Part shown: positions 33,940 to 42,477 of the stretch, piece by piece
Numbering within the stretch: the first letter of the stretch is position 1
How the letters are laid out: the number at the start of each line of letters is the position of its first letter
Assembly: GCF_000016645.1 (NCBI RefSeq)
Contig: NC_009441.1
Location: 558,001-622,000, forward strand
Source: Flavobacterium johnsoniae UW101
Lineage (GTDB): Bacteria; Bacteroidota; Bacteroidia; Flavobacteriales; Flavobacteriaceae
Direction: 5' to 3'
DNA length: 64,000 bases
The notes under the pieces: model-generated
Database searches by the model: none
Told to the model about the DNA's origin: nothing
What the model saw: the letters and a program-made list of their open reading frames with translations, nothing else
Translations under genes and position numbers: made by a program

Positions 33940-34608
33940 ATGATTGAACATCTTCATCCTCGAATAATTGAAAACAAAGACTGGGCAACTGCTTTATTTG
34001 TCCTGACCTTTGCTGTTGTTGCAATGACAAAATCTGCATACGAAACTCGTTTTACAGAATTCAGCAAACTTATTTTTTCTGATAAATATGCCAAAATTTA
34101 TCGGGATAACAGCCACATGAAAAGCAGCTTTACAGTTGGTTTATTTTTCGTTCAGGTTATTTCGTTTGCATTTTTTATTCAGCTTACCATGAATATTTTT
34201 GGACAGGCATCTAAAACCGACTGGATTTTGTTTATTCAAATCGCTACTTTCTTACTTTATTTTATTCTGGCGAAGTATTTAATTGAGAAAATTGTCGCAG
34301 CTTCATTCAACATCGACGATTTTGTAGAGCTTTTTAATTTGCAAAAAGTTACTTACAGAACTTATATAGGCGTTTTAATCCTTCCAATCAATGCAATTTT
34401 GTTTTATTATGACAATATTCCAACGATTGTACCGTTTGCAATCATAGGTATTTCACTCTGTATCAGCCTTTATTCGTATTTTATTTCAATTAAAACGTAT
34501 CAAAACGTAATTATCGGCAAGTTATTTTATTTTATTTTATATCTTTGCGCTCTTGAAATAGCGCCTTATTATTTTCTTTATTATTGGATAACAAAAGGGA
34601 GTGCTTAG
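33940..34608 (+). CDS. DUF4271 membrane protein
   Basis: A 222-residue protein with about six membrane helices (roughly 17-35, 65-85, 95-120, 140-160, 165-185 and 195-215). The N-terminal ENKDWATALFVLTFAVVAMTKSAYETRF and the overall pattern match DUF4271, a Bacteroidota family of unknown role always found near hemD. It ends 14 bp before the uroporphyrinogen-III synthase start, so the two form an operon. Confidence 0.85.
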   Translation: MIEHLHPRIIENKDWATALFVLTFAVVAMTKSAYETRFTEFSKLIFSDKYAKIYRDNSHMKSSFTVGLFFVQVISFAFFIQLTMNIFGQASKTDWILFIQIATFLLYFILAKYLIEKIVAASFNIDDFVELFNLQKVTYRTYIGVLILPINAILFYYDNIPTIVPFAIIGISLCISLYSYFISIKTYQNVIIGKLFYFILYLCALEIAPYYFLYYWITKGSA

Positions 34609-34622
34609 AAAATGTTTATAAT

Positions 34623-35372
34623 ATGAAAGTGAAAACAATTTTGGTGTCACAGCCTGAACCTAAAGTGGAGAATTCTCCTTACTTTGAGCTCCAACAAAAA
34701 CACAAAATAAAAATTGATTTCAGACCATTTATTCATGTGGAAGGGGTTAGCGCAAAAGAGATTCGATTACAAAAAATCGATCTTAATCATTACACTGCGA
34801 TCATTTTAACAAGTCGAAATGCTGTAGATCATTTTTTTAGAGTGGCTGATGAAATGCGTTACAAAGTTCCAGAAGGATTGAAGTATTTTTGTCAATCTGA
34901 AGCAGTAGCATTTTATCTTCAAAAGTACGTTGTGTACAGAAAACGTAAAATTTACGTTGGAGCAAAAGATTTTGCAGATTTATCTCCTTTAATCAAAAAA
35001 TACAAAGACGAGAAATTCCTGCTTCCTGCATCTGACCAATTAAATGCAGATGCTCCTATCACATTAAACAGCCTTAAAGTAGATTGGGCACAAGCTATTT
35101 TTTACAGAACTGTAATGAGCGACCTATCTGATCTTGCTGATGTTTATTATGATGTTTTAGCGTTTTTCAGTCCAACTGGAATTAAATCTTTGTTTAAAAA
35201 CTTCCCTGATTTCAAACAAAACGATACCAGAATTGCCGTGTTTGGAAGTACAACTCAAAAAGAAGCTTTAGATCATGGTTTAAGAATTGATATTCTTGCT
35301 CCAACTCCTGAAACTCCTTCTATGACAATGGCTTTAGAAAAATACGTTGCCGAGGCAAACAAAGGAAAATAA
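34623..35372 (+). CDS. hemD: Uroporphyrinogen-III synthase
   Basis: A 249-residue two-lobed enzyme that closes hydroxymethylbilane to uroporphyrinogen III in haem synthesis. Motifs are weak in this family, but TAIILTSRNAVDHFF (about 59-73), KFLLPAS and VLAFFSPTGIKSLF (about 178-191) are typical. The frame opens at 34584 inside the DUF4271 gene. The ATG at 34623 (MKVKTILVSQPEP) is the family start and lies 14 bp after the previous stop. Co-transcribed with DUF4271; a terminator follows. Confidence 0.88.
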   Translation: MKVKTILVSQPEPKVENSPYFELQQKHKIKIDFRPFIHVEGVSAKEIRLQKIDLNHYTAIILTSRNAVDHFFRVADEMRYKVPEGLKYFCQSEAVAFYLQKYVVYRKRKIYVGAKDFADLSPLIKKYKDEKFLLPASDQLNADAPITLNSLKVDWAQAIFYRTVMSDLSDLADVYYDVLAFFSPTGIKSLFKNFPDFKQNDTRIAVFGSTTQKEALDHGLRIDILAPTPETPSMTMALEKYVAEANKGK

Positions 35373-35398
35373 TCCTTTTTTAAAATATAGAATTTATA

Positions 35399-35439
35399 AA
35401 ATTCCAAATTCCAATTTTATGTTGGGATTTGGAATTTTT
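35399..35439 (+). terminator. Terminator after hemD
   Basis: AAATTCCAAATTCCAA and TTGGGATTTGGAATTT pair with one mismatch, followed by T5. The same wording recurs at 42402-42457 and 56112-56154, so this is a dispersed terminator-like repeat. Confidence 0.8.
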
Positions 35440-35516
35440 GTTTTCACCCACCTTTTAACTACATTTGATTTCTATTCTAAACCCAAATCACAATAAATAG
35501 TTTCAAATTATAAGTT

Positions 35517-35987
35517 ATGAAAATCAACTCCCTCTTAATTGAAATTGACGGTATCGACAAAGAAATCCTTCGATATCTTATGGACGATGCCCGAAAGCCC
35601 ATTTTACAAATCGCTAATAAAATTGGTATTTCGGGAGCTGCAATTCATCAGCGGTTAAAAAAACTGGAACAATCCGGCGTAATTTCCGGATCTAAATTTA
35701 CAGTTAACCCAAAAGTTTTAGGCTACAACACAATGGCTTTTATTGGTGTTTATCTTGATAAAGCTTCCCGAAACTCTGAAGCCGTAAAAGAATTAAGAAA
35801 AATTCCAGAAGTCCTGGAATGTCATTATACAACCGGAAACTGGTCGGTTTTGATAAAAATTATTTGTCGTGACAACGAACATTTAATGCAGCTTTTAAAC
35901 ACTAAAATCCAGGCTATTGAAGGTGTTTCAAGAACAGAGACTTTTATTTCGCTGGATCAGCAGATTGACAGACAGATTCAATTGTAA
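35517..35987 (+). CDS. Lrp/AsnC-family transcription regulator
   Basis: A 156-residue regulator. The N-terminal helix-turn-helix (about 10-60, DKEILRYLMDDARKPILQIA and GISGAAIHQRLKKLEQSGVI) is followed by a RAM/AsnC ligand-binding domain (about 75-150, TMAFIGVYLDKASRN, HYTTGNWSVLIKIICRD). Members bind amino acids and assemble into octamers on DNA. The effector and targets are unknown; it is not beside an amino-acid gene. Monocistronic, ended by a bidirectional hairpin. Confidence 0.9.
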   Translation: MKINSLLIEIDGIDKEILRYLMDDARKPILQIANKIGISGAAIHQRLKKLEQSGVISGSKFTVNPKVLGYNTMAFIGVYLDKASRNSEAVKELRKIPEVLECHYTTGNWSVLIKIICRDNEHLMQLLNTKIQAIEGVSRTETFISLDQQIDRQIQL

Positions 35988-36092
35988 ATTAGATAACAGC
36001 CGATTTGATAATTCGATAAATACTTAAATCATTTTCTTGAAAGATTTCGACTTCGCTCAATCTGGAAGCAAACACCAAAGTGATAAAAAAAC

Positions 36093-36124
36093 AAAACCCG
36101 GCAGGTTTTAAACTGTCGGGTTTT
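36093..36124. terminator. Bidirectional terminator after the Lrp gene
   Basis: AAAACCCGGCAGG / TTTTAAA / CTGTCGGGTTTT is a near copy of the hairpin at 4158-4190. It sits between the convergent Lrp and Zn-peptidase genes. Confidence 0.85.
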
Positions 36125-36164
36125 ATGATAAATTATCTAATTGACTAATTATCTAATTCTCAAA

Positions 36165-36848
36165 TTAATTCCTTCTGTTCGAATAAATCGAGATATAGTA
36201 CAACAACGTTGCTATCGATCCCAAAGCTGCAACTACATACGTTCTTGCAGCCCATTTTAAGGCATCTTTTGCTCCAGCCTGCTCCTCTTGTGTCAACATG
36301 TGCTTATTTTCAAGCCAGGCTAAGGCTCTGTTACTTGCATCGTATTCTACCGGTAATGTTATAATAGAAAACAATGTTGTTACCGCAAAAATTATAATTC
36401 CCACTAATAATAACTGCGGAAAAGTTCTAATCATTAAAATTCCTGCTAACAAAATCCACTGCATAAAGTTTGAAGCCACGCTGACAACAGGAACCAGCTT
36501 AGAACGCATTGTTAACCATTCGTAACCAATTGCGTGCTGTACTGCATGTCCGCATTCGTGTGCTGCAACCGCTGCTGCCGCTGCATTACGATGACTGTAA
36601 ACAGCCTCACTCAAATTCACCGTTTTATCTGAAGGATTGTAATGATCTGTTAACTGACCCGGAGTCGAAATAACACGAACATCTGTAATTCCATTATCAG
36701 CAAGCATTTTTTCGGCGATTTCTGCACCGCTCATTCCGTTTCTTAATTGCAGTTTAGAATATAATTCAAATTTACTTTTAAGTTTTGCACTCACCATCCA
36801 GCTAAACAGCATTATAGCTCCGGCGAGAATTAAATATCCACTTCCCAT
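36165..36848 (-). CDS. Zinc metallopeptidase, membrane-bound
   Basis: A 227-residue membrane protein of the Zn_peptidase_2 family. The zinc motif AAHECGHAVQHAIGYEW (HExxH form HECGH, about 95-99) is intact. Membrane helices are at about 5-20, 120-145, 148-170 and 200-220. GMSGAEIAEKMLADNGITDVRV and the preceding region match the family; substrates are unknown. Monocistronic, facing the Lrp gene. Confidence 0.9.
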   Translation of the reverse strand: MGSGYLILAGAIMLFSWMVSAKLKSKFELYSKLQLRNGMSGAEIAEKMLADNGITDVRVISTPGQLTDHYNPSDKTVNLSEAVYSHRNAAAAAVAAHECGHAVQHAIGYEWLTMRSKLVPVVSVASNFMQWILLAGILMIRTFPQLLLVGIIIFAVTTLFSIITLPVEYDASNRALAWLENKHMLTQEEQAGAKDALKWAARTYVVAALGSIATLLYYISIYSNRRN

Positions 36849-36947
36849 GTTTTTACTTTTTTTTGATTGATTTTAAATTTACAAAACAAACAGCAAATTG
36901 TAAACCATTTTAACAAAATGTCATTTTGGCATTTTTTCGGACACTTT

Positions 36948-37583
36948 TTAGTCTAAAAGATTATTTTTTAAAAGCAGAGTAATTAATTCTGCGACATTTT
37001 TGGTTTTGTATTTTTGAAGAATATTACGTCTGTGTGTTTGTACAGTTAAAAAACTCAGAAAAAGTTCATCAGCAATTTCCTGAGTCTGTTTTCCTTTTGA
37101 AAGCAAAAGTGCAATATCTTTTTCTCTTCTGCTTAAACTCGGAATATTATCTAAATCTTCAGATAATGGCTGGCTTACAATCGTTTTTACCTCATCACTA
37201 AAAACAATTTCTCCTTCAATTGCTTTGTTAATACAGTTTTTAAACTCTTCAAAAGAAGCGCTTTTTAAAATATAACCATTTCCGCCATTTTGAATAAACT
37301 GCATCACAAGGCTTCGTTCAGACTGACTGCTCATACCAATAACAATAACCTGAGAATATTTCTGTTTAATAGCTTTACACAAATCTATTCCGGTTACTAC
37401 CGGCAGAAAAATATCTATTAAAACCAGATCGACTTCGTTGTTTTCGATATAATCGAGAAGCAAAGCTCCGGATTGCATTTTCTCTACAATTTCAATATTA
37501 TCTAAATCAGACAGCAATCCTGAAATTCCAGAAATTACAATTGGATGATCGTCAACCACAACCATTTTATATTTTTTACTCAT
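36948..37583 (-). CDS. Response regulator, LuxR/NarL family
   Basis: A 211-residue regulator. The receiver (about 5-120) has VVDDHP, phospho-Asp in LVLIDIFLP and Lys in GYILKSASF. The LuxR helix-turn-helix (about 145-208, LSRREKDIALLLSKGKQTQE, FLTVQTHRRNILQKYKTKN) should bind a short palindrome. Its start overlaps the end of the kinase gene by 8 bp, so translation is coupled. A 16-bp palindrome lies upstream of the kinase gene and could be its site. Confidence 0.92.
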   Translation of the reverse strand: MSKKYKMVVVDDHPIVISGISGLLSDLDNIEIVEKMQSGALLLDYIENNEVDLVLIDIFLPVVTGIDLCKAIKQKYSQVIVIGMSSQSERSLVMQFIQNGGNGYILKSASFEEFKNCINKAIEGEIVFSDEVKTIVSQPLSEDLDNIPSLSRREKDIALLLSKGKQTQEIADELFLSFLTVQTHRRNILQKYKTKNVAELITLLLKNNLLD

Positions 37584-39588
37584 TTTTTTGATTTTCGTTT
37601 ATGACATTCAGTTCTATATAAACGGAAGTTCCCTGATTTATTTTACTGTCGATTTCTAATTTTCCGCTTAAAAACTCTACACGGTTGTGAATATTCTTTA
37701 ATCCCATTCCGTTTTTACTCTTTGCTTCTGAGAGATTAAAGCCAACTCCGTCGTCTTCAACCGTAATAAAAAACACGTCTTTATTTTGAGAACACGAAAC
37801 CAAAACCTGTGATGCTTTTGCATATTTTAAAGCATTATTCAACAGTTCCTGAATAATTCTGTAAATCATGATTTCGTAGTTTTTAGGCAGTTTTGATTTC
37901 TTAATCAAATATTGAAACTCAATTTTAGTAACTGCATTTGAATTTGCTGCGCATAAATCTCTTAAAGCGTGTTCTAAACTAAGTTCAAGCAGACTTTCAG
38001 GCATTAAATTCTGCGATATATTTCGGAGTTCTTTTATTGAATTATCCAGCAGCGTATCAACATTATTAACCGCTTCTCCATTATCTTTTTTAGCCAGGTT
38101 TAAATGAATTTTTACTCCCGAAAGCATACTCCCAAGTCCATCATGTAAATCTCTGGCAATTCTTTTTCGTTCCATTTCCTCACCCTGAATCAAAGCTTTG
38201 GAAACAGAAAGTTTATGCCGGTCTTCAAAAGATGATAATTCCTGTTTAAGGTTGATTTCTTTTTGAATGCTTAATTTCTTTTGATTTTTATTAAAAATCC
38301 ACAAAAACAAAACAATAAGAAACAAAAGAAAAGACAGACCCGCAAAAAGCACAGAATTAAGACGGTTATTATTTACCTGCAAAGCTGCGTTATCATTTTG
38401 TGACTGCAGTAAAGTTATTTTTTTCTCGCTTTCGGCTTTTTTATACTTTGCTTCGAGTTCTACAATCTCGCTTTGAAACTTGGTATTATTTAAACTATCA
38501 TTCAAAGCATTGTATTTATGAGAATAAAAATAGGCTTTATCATAATCTTTTGTAGCATTGTAAACTTTTGCCAATTCATTATAATAATTCTTTTTATCTA
38601 CAACAAAAGGAGTATTTTCTAAAAGGTAATCTAAGTTGCTCTTTGCCTTATCATAATTTTTTAATTTAAAAAGCACCTCATATTCTGCAAATTTCAATCG
38701 GTTTAAAGCAATCGCATTTTGATGTTTTTCGGCAGATTTTATTCCCTTTCCATAACTTTCTAATGCATTAGAGTTTTTATTCTGCTTTGCATAATACAAT
38801 CCTTCAGAATAATAATAAGAATCGTTTAGGTTAGATTCCGGAAAATCTTTTAATGTTGAAAATGCTTTATCGAGTATTTTTTTAGCATCATAAAAATGCT
38901 GTAATTCGATTAAATTTTCGGCATTAATTATATAAGTTTCCATTTTTGACTCGGCGGCAGTTGGTGATTTTTTAATAGCTCTTTCAATATATTTTTGAGC
39001 TTCGCTTAAATATTCACTCGCTTTTCCTCGTTCATTATTATTCATAAAAATAATAGCAACCGCTTTATACAATCCGCTTATAAGTTCATAATCACGACTT
39101 TTTTTTGCTGCAGGAATGGCTTCATTTATGAGCAGTTTCATGTAAACTTTTTCGTTGTTTTTGCGCTGCTGCATGATTCCATAATTCTGCAGAATAATAG
39201 CGCGGATTCGAAATGCTTCGGTATTAAAATATTTCTTTAGTTTTTCGTTACCGTCAAGCAGTGTTTTTTCAAATCCCTCAACATCTCCTTTCTCTAAAAA
39301 GGTGGATGAATTATAAAAAATTCCGGCATCTCTCAAAAACGGATATTTGTCTTTAAGACTGTTTGCCTGTGCTAAATATTCTTTTGATTTTTTGGCGTCC
39401 TGAATCATCAAATACAATTTTGATAATTTAAAACTGTAAAGACATTTTATACTGTCGGATTTTGTGTTTTTAGTGATGTTGGCAATACTGTCAATATACA
39501 CAGAATCATCATCTAGAGAAAGAATAACCTGTGAATTCGAAACGGCAGATAAAAATAAAAAAAGTGCAAGTAAGTAGATTTTCTTCAT
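37576..39588 (-). CDS. TPR-containing sensor histidine kinase (HisKA_3)
   Basis: A 670-residue kinase. A signal peptide (about 1-19, LFLFLSAVSNSQ) is followed by periplasmic TPR-like repeats (about 30-390, with KLYLMIQDAKKSKEYLAQAN and YAKQNKNSNALESYGKGIK), a coiled coil, one membrane helix (about 412-432, VLFAGLSFLLFLIVLFLWIF), the HisKA_3 phospho-acceptor in ERKRIARDLHDGLGSMLSG and HATPase_c ending GMGLKNIHNRVEFL. Ligand unknown; the TPRs point to a protein or peptide signal. ATG 39588 (MKKIYLL) is preferred over 39615, as it begins the signal peptide. It forms an operon with the LuxR regulator. Confidence 0.9.
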   Translation of the reverse strand: MKKIYLLALFLFLSAVSNSQVILSLDDDSVYIDSIANITKNTKSDSIKCLYSFKLSKLYLMIQDAKKSKEYLAQANSLKDKYPFLRDAGIFYNSSTFLEKGDVEGFEKTLLDGNEKLKKYFNTEAFRIRAIILQNYGIMQQRKNNEKVYMKLLINEAIPAAKKSRDYELISGLYKAVAIIFMNNNERGKASEYLSEAQKYIERAIKKSPTAAESKMETYIINAENLIELQHFYDAKKILDKAFSTLKDFPESNLNDSYYYSEGLYYAKQNKNSNALESYGKGIKSAEKHQNAIALNRLKFAEYEVLFKLKNYDKAKSNLDYLLENTPFVVDKKNYYNELAKVYNATKDYDKAYFYSHKYNALNDSLNNTKFQSEIVELEAKYKKAESEKKITLLQSQNDNAALQVNNNRLNSVLFAGLSFLLFLIVLFLWIFNKNQKKLSIQKEINLKQELSSFEDRHKLSVSKALIQGEEMERKRIARDLHDGLGSMLSGVKIHLNLAKKDNGEAVNNVDTLLDNSIKELRNISQNLMPESLLELSLEHALRDLCAANSNAVTKIEFQYLIKKSKLPKNYEIMIYRIIQELLNNALKYAKASQVLVSCSQNKDVFFITVEDDGVGFNLSEAKSKNGMGLKNIHNRVEFLSGKLEIDSKINQGTSVYIELNVINENQKNE

Positions 39589-39603
39589 AAAGCAGGATTT
39601 ATT

Positions 39604-39721
39604 CAAATTTATCAAATTAAAAAACGTTTCAAAAAGAAATCTCTCACTTTTACCTGATATCAGGTAGTGAAAAATGCATTTTATCAGGTATTGCTCCCTC
39701 AGATATTAGATTCTAATTTTG
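39604..39721. promoter_or_regulatory. Divergent promoter region with a 16-bp palindromic operator
   Basis: Minus side: TTTG (39633-39630), N18, TAAATTTG (39611-39604) for the kinase operon. Plus side: TTG (39691-39693), N20, TAATTTTG (39714-39721) for the lipoprotein gene. Between them is TACCTGATATCAGGTA (39651-39666), a perfect palindrome, and a half-site TATCAGGTA (39682-39690) ending right at the -33 TTG. Confidence 0.65.
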
Positions 39722-39754
39722 TTAAAAGAATTTAATTAATTAAAAAAAACAACC

Positions 39755-40162
39755 ATGAAATCAATTTTGAAAACAGCGGCGCTTGTATTGACTCTTGCTT
39801 TTACAGCAGTTTCTTGCAGCAGTGATAATGACAACGACAATGGTAACTCAGGAACAGGATCAAGAGATGTAAAATATGAAATAACAGGAAACTACACAGG
39901 GAAAATGGATGTTACTTATATGGAAAAAAGTGGCGCTCCACTTATTGAAGATGTAACTACACTGCCTTGGACTAAAGAGTTTACTGCTGATGCAGATTCT
40001 GATGGAGCACTAGTGCACACAGGCGGTTATGGTGGAGTTGCAGGACAAACTTTGACAGCTAAAGTTTATGTAGGAGGAAAGGTAGTATCTGAGTTAACAG
40101 GAAAAGCAGACAGTGATGGAATCATTGTTGTGCATCCTAAAACCTACATCTTTCCTAGATAG
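39755..40162 (+). CDS. Small surface lipoprotein, unknown function
   Basis: A 135-residue lipoprotein. The signal ends in AVSC (Cys21), then SSDNDNDNGN, an acidic run fitting surface export. The rest (about 35-135) is beta-rich with GNYTGKMDVTYMEKSG and a paired TADADSDGALV / TGKADSDGIIVVHP, which might be a small beta-sandwich. No family recognised. It is divergent from the TPR kinase / LuxR regulator and shares its upstream region with the palindrome, so it is a candidate target or sensor partner of that system. Confidence 0.75.
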   Translation: MKSILKTAALVLTLAFTAVSCSSDNDNDNGNSGTGSRDVKYEITGNYTGKMDVTYMEKSGAPLIEDVTTLPWTKEFTADADSDGALVHTGGYGGVAGQTLTAKVYVGGKVVSELTGKADSDGIIVVHPKTYIFPR

Positions 40163-40200
40163 TATTTAAGATTAGAATTTAATATTTTTTTTGTTTTTGG

Positions 40201-40239
40201 AAAAAAGAAAGCTTCGCAATTTGCGAAGCTTCTTTTTTT
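40201..40239. terminator. Bidirectional terminator
   Basis: GAAGCTTCGCAA-type arms (AGAAAGCTTCGCAA and TTGCGAAGCTTCT) with A6 before and T7 after. It serves the lipoprotein gene and the convergent operon. Confidence 0.9.
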
Positions 40240-40834
40240 ATATCCCTAACTGATTGTTTATTTCCTCAAACTTATCAATCAGACTATTTATTTTTTCCTG
40301 CTGTTTTTTGATTTGTTTCGGACGAAGATAAAACCAATTGAATAACATCCAGAACAAAGTAATTCCATACGTTAAACCTGCTCCTAACGCTGTCATTCTG
40401 CTGGCGTATTCATACATATACAAACAAATTCCAATTGTAAGAGCTGTAAAGTAAAAACTCATCATTTTAGTTTGAAGAAACTGCTGTTTCTTTTTTATTT
40501 CAATTAATTTCTGCAAATAATCGTGATTGGTTTGATTTGCTTCAATGTTTTTATAATTCCCTAATAATTTATTGTAGGTCATTAAATAAATCAACATTGC
40601 CAAAATCACCATAACAATTCCAATTTTAGTCGAAATAAACTGCGGCTGATAATAGAACCAAACAAAGGCAATAAAGATGCTGGTTGCAAGAAGCAAAATA
40701 TTTGTAATCCATAAACAACGCAGTCCGGTTTTTTTAAATTTATTTACTCTTGCCAGCAAATCGGTCATATCTGGCTGACTTATGGCTTGTTTTTTCCATA
40801 AATCTTTAAAATCTATATTGTTATCGTTGTCCAT
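40238..40834 (-). CDS. Four-helix membrane protein after an ECF sigma gene (possible anti-sigma)
   Basis: A 198-residue protein. A cytoplasmic N-terminus (about 1-32, FKDLWKKQAISQPDMTDLLA) precedes membrane helices at about 40-60, 68-86, 125-143 and 148-168, and a coiled tail ends at 198. It overlaps the end of the sigma factor gene by 14 bp. Position and layout suggest a membrane partner or anti-sigma for that factor, but it lacks a recognisable anti-sigma domain. Function inferred from context only. Confidence 0.7.
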   Translation of the reverse strand: MDNDNNIDFKDLWKKQAISQPDMTDLLARVNKFKKTGLRCLWITNILLLATSIFIAFVWFYYQPQFISTKIGIVMVILAMLIYLMTYNKLLGNYKNIEANQTNHDYLQKLIEIKKKQQFLQTKMMSFYFTALTIGICLYMYEYASRMTALGAGLTYGITLFWMLFNWFYLRPKQIKKQQEKINSLIDKFEEINNQLGI

Positions 40835-41294
40835 TTTCTTTAAATTTTTGAGTAAGTTTTTCTTTTATTCTATGAATTTTCACTCTGACATTGGCTTCAG
40901 AAAGTCCGACGATTTTAGCAATTTCATTTTGTTTGATATCTTCTAATTCTAACGAAATAATAATACGATCGGTTTCTGGAAGCTCAGCAATGCATTTGTA
41001 CAAGAATTGAATCTGAGGTTCTAATGAAGTTTGTTTTTCTTCTGAAAGATGAATCGGCAGTTCTGATTTTGGGAAACGCTTTTGTTTTTCTATCTGCCTC
41101 AGACAATTATTAGAAGCTATTCTAAAAATCCAGGTTCCAATAGAAGACTCATTTCTAAAAGTTTCTAATTTCTGCCAGACAATTATAAAAGTTTCCTGAG
41201 CTAAATCCTGAGCAGCATCATAATCGTTCACGAAACCCATGCAAAGCCTGAAAATTCTATCCCAATATATTTTGTAGATTTGTTCGAATTCCAT
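40821..41294 (-). CDS. ECF-type RNA polymerase sigma factor
   Basis: A 157-residue sigma-70 family factor. Region 2 (YWDRIFRLCMGFVNDYDAAQ, DLAQETFIIVWQKLETF) and region 4 (LEDIKQNEIAKIVGLSEANVR, VKIHRIKEKL) are visible, separated by a short linker. The start at 41336 would overlap the hydrolase gene and lacks homology. ATG 41294 (MEFEQIYKIYW) begins region 2. The gene starts 5 bp after the hydrolase stop and overlaps the next gene. The target promoters and the inducing signal are unknown. Confidence 0.88.
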   Translation of the reverse strand: MEFEQIYKIYWDRIFRLCMGFVNDYDAAQDLAQETFIIVWQKLETFRNESSIGTWIFRIASNNCLRQIEKQKRFPKSELPIHLSEEKQTSLEPQIQFLYKCIAELPETDRIIISLELEDIKQNEIAKIVGLSEANVRVKIHRIKEKLTQKFKENGQR

Positions 41295-41299
41295 TTTTA

Positions 41300-42145
41300 T
41301 TATTTTAAAAAAGTGCTCAACTGCTCTAAATACCAAGCTGTATCATCGTACATAATAAAATGCAGTCCATTTGTGGCGTATTGAAAATTAGCAGTTTTTA
41401 AATTCTTATACTGATCTTCAATAGCCGGTTTTAAATTTATAAAATAAGATTCTAATAAAATTAAAGCCGGGCATTTAATCTGAGAGATTTTATCCCTTAA
41501 ATCAACATTAAAAAAGTCACAATACATTTGCCCAAAAGTTGTTCTGTCTGATTTTACACTCCAGTCTACAACCATATCCATTTTAGAAGTATTCGCTAAA
41601 AGCCGCGGCATAGTTTTTTTCTGCATATCATAAAACTGATCATTGGTCAATCCTGTCATTTGATTTACAGTTGAAGAGCAGTCGTTATTTATTTTTGATT
41701 TAAAAGCGGGATCATTTAAAGCAGCTAAACAAGGAAGCGCATCTACAACAACAATTTTGCTGATCAAATCCGGATAATCAGACGCTATTGCAAGAGCGAG
41801 CCCTCCGCCCATACTATGACCAATTAGAATTGGTTTTTCAATATTATTATCTTTGATATAATTTACAATTCCGTTTTTCCAATTTTCAAACGAAGCATTA
41901 GATTGTGGTTTTATCCCGGCAAAACCTGCCATTGTAAGTGTATAACAAGTAAAATCATTTTCGAATGCGGCTTTGGTTTCATTCCAAACGTCGCCAGAAG
42001 ACGCAAAGCCGGGAATAAATATTATAGATTGGTCTCCGTTTCCAGTTTTTAAAATTTCAAATGGGAATTGTCTTGTCTGTCCGAAAACATTTAAACATAA
42101 AGCTGAAAATAAGAATGCAATAATTAAGATGATATACTTTTTCAT
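41300..42145 (-). CDS. Exported alpha/beta hydrolase
   Basis: A 281-residue alpha/beta-hydrolase with signal peptide (about 1-22, AFLFSALCLNVFGQ). The oxyanion strand FIPGFASSGDVW, the nucleophile elbow GHSMGGGLALA (Ser in GxSxG), a late Asp in the strand ALILLES-like region and a terminal His in GLHFIMYDD form a plausible catalytic set. The likely substrate is a small ester or peptide. It is the first gene of an operon with an ECF sigma factor and a membrane protein. ATG 42145 (MKKYIIL) is preferred over 42277, which would add 44 residues with no function. Confidence 0.85.
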   Translation of the reverse strand: MKKYIILIIAFLFSALCLNVFGQTRQFPFEILKTGNGDQSIIFIPGFASSGDVWNETKAAFENDFTCYTLTMAGFAGIKPQSNASFENWKNGIVNYIKDNNIEKPILIGHSMGGGLALAIASDYPDLISKIVVVDALPCLAALNDPAFKSKINNDCSSTVNQMTGLTNDQFYDMQKKTMPRLLANTSKMDMVVDWSVKSDRTTFGQMYCDFFNVDLRDKISQIKCPALILLESYFINLKPAIEDQYKNLKTANFQYATNGLHFIMYDDTAWYLEQLSTFLK

Positions 42146-42304
42146 TTTTAATAGTTTTAAGTTATTAATTAATCGGATCCGTTCTTTGGATACGAGAACT
42201 ATTAAAATGTTACAACTCAGATTATTTTTTTTATGAAAAATTACTAATTCTAATGTTTGCGGGGTTTTTAACCGCAAAGGGCGCTAACTTTTTTCCTCAA
42301 TTTT

Positions 42305-42392
42305 TGTCATTGCGAGGAACGAAGCAACCTCACTAAAATAAGACCCAAAAATTGATGCAGTAAATGAGATTGCTTCGTTCCTCGCAATGACA
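42305..42392. repeat. REP-like palindrome (tgtcattgcgaggaacgaag family)
   Basis: Arms of 23 bp, 42305-42327 and 42370-42392, are perfect complements around TGTCATTGCGAGGAACGAAG. This is a widespread bacterial intergenic repeat type. It fills much of the 332-bp gap between the hydrolase and leuS genes; the rest holds the terminator at 42402-42457 and no gene. Confidence 0.8.
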
Positions 42393-42401
42393 TAAAATAA
42401 A

Positions 42402-42457
42402 AAAATCCCAAACCCCAATCGTAAAATTGGAATTTGGAATTTGGAATTTGGAATTTT
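42402..42457 (-). terminator. Terminator of leuS
   Basis: On the minus strand four tandem CCAAATT units lead into a stem CCAATTTTACGATTGG-like with T7 after it. Wording is shared with 35399-35439 and 56112-56154. Confidence 0.7.
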
Positions 42458-42477
42458 TATATTGAGAAATTATAAAA

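Noticed and set aside
42181..42199. GTTCT...AGAAC inverted repeat upstream of the hydrolase operon as a possible ECF operator
   Set aside because: Arms are only 5 bp with a 9-bp spacer; too weak without a second copy.
42146..42277. N-terminal extension of the exported hydrolase
   Set aside because: It would hide the signal peptide that starts at 42145.
42305..42392. Insertion-sequence end or transposon remnant
   Set aside because: No transposase fragment or target duplication is visible; the palindrome fits a REP-like repeat better.
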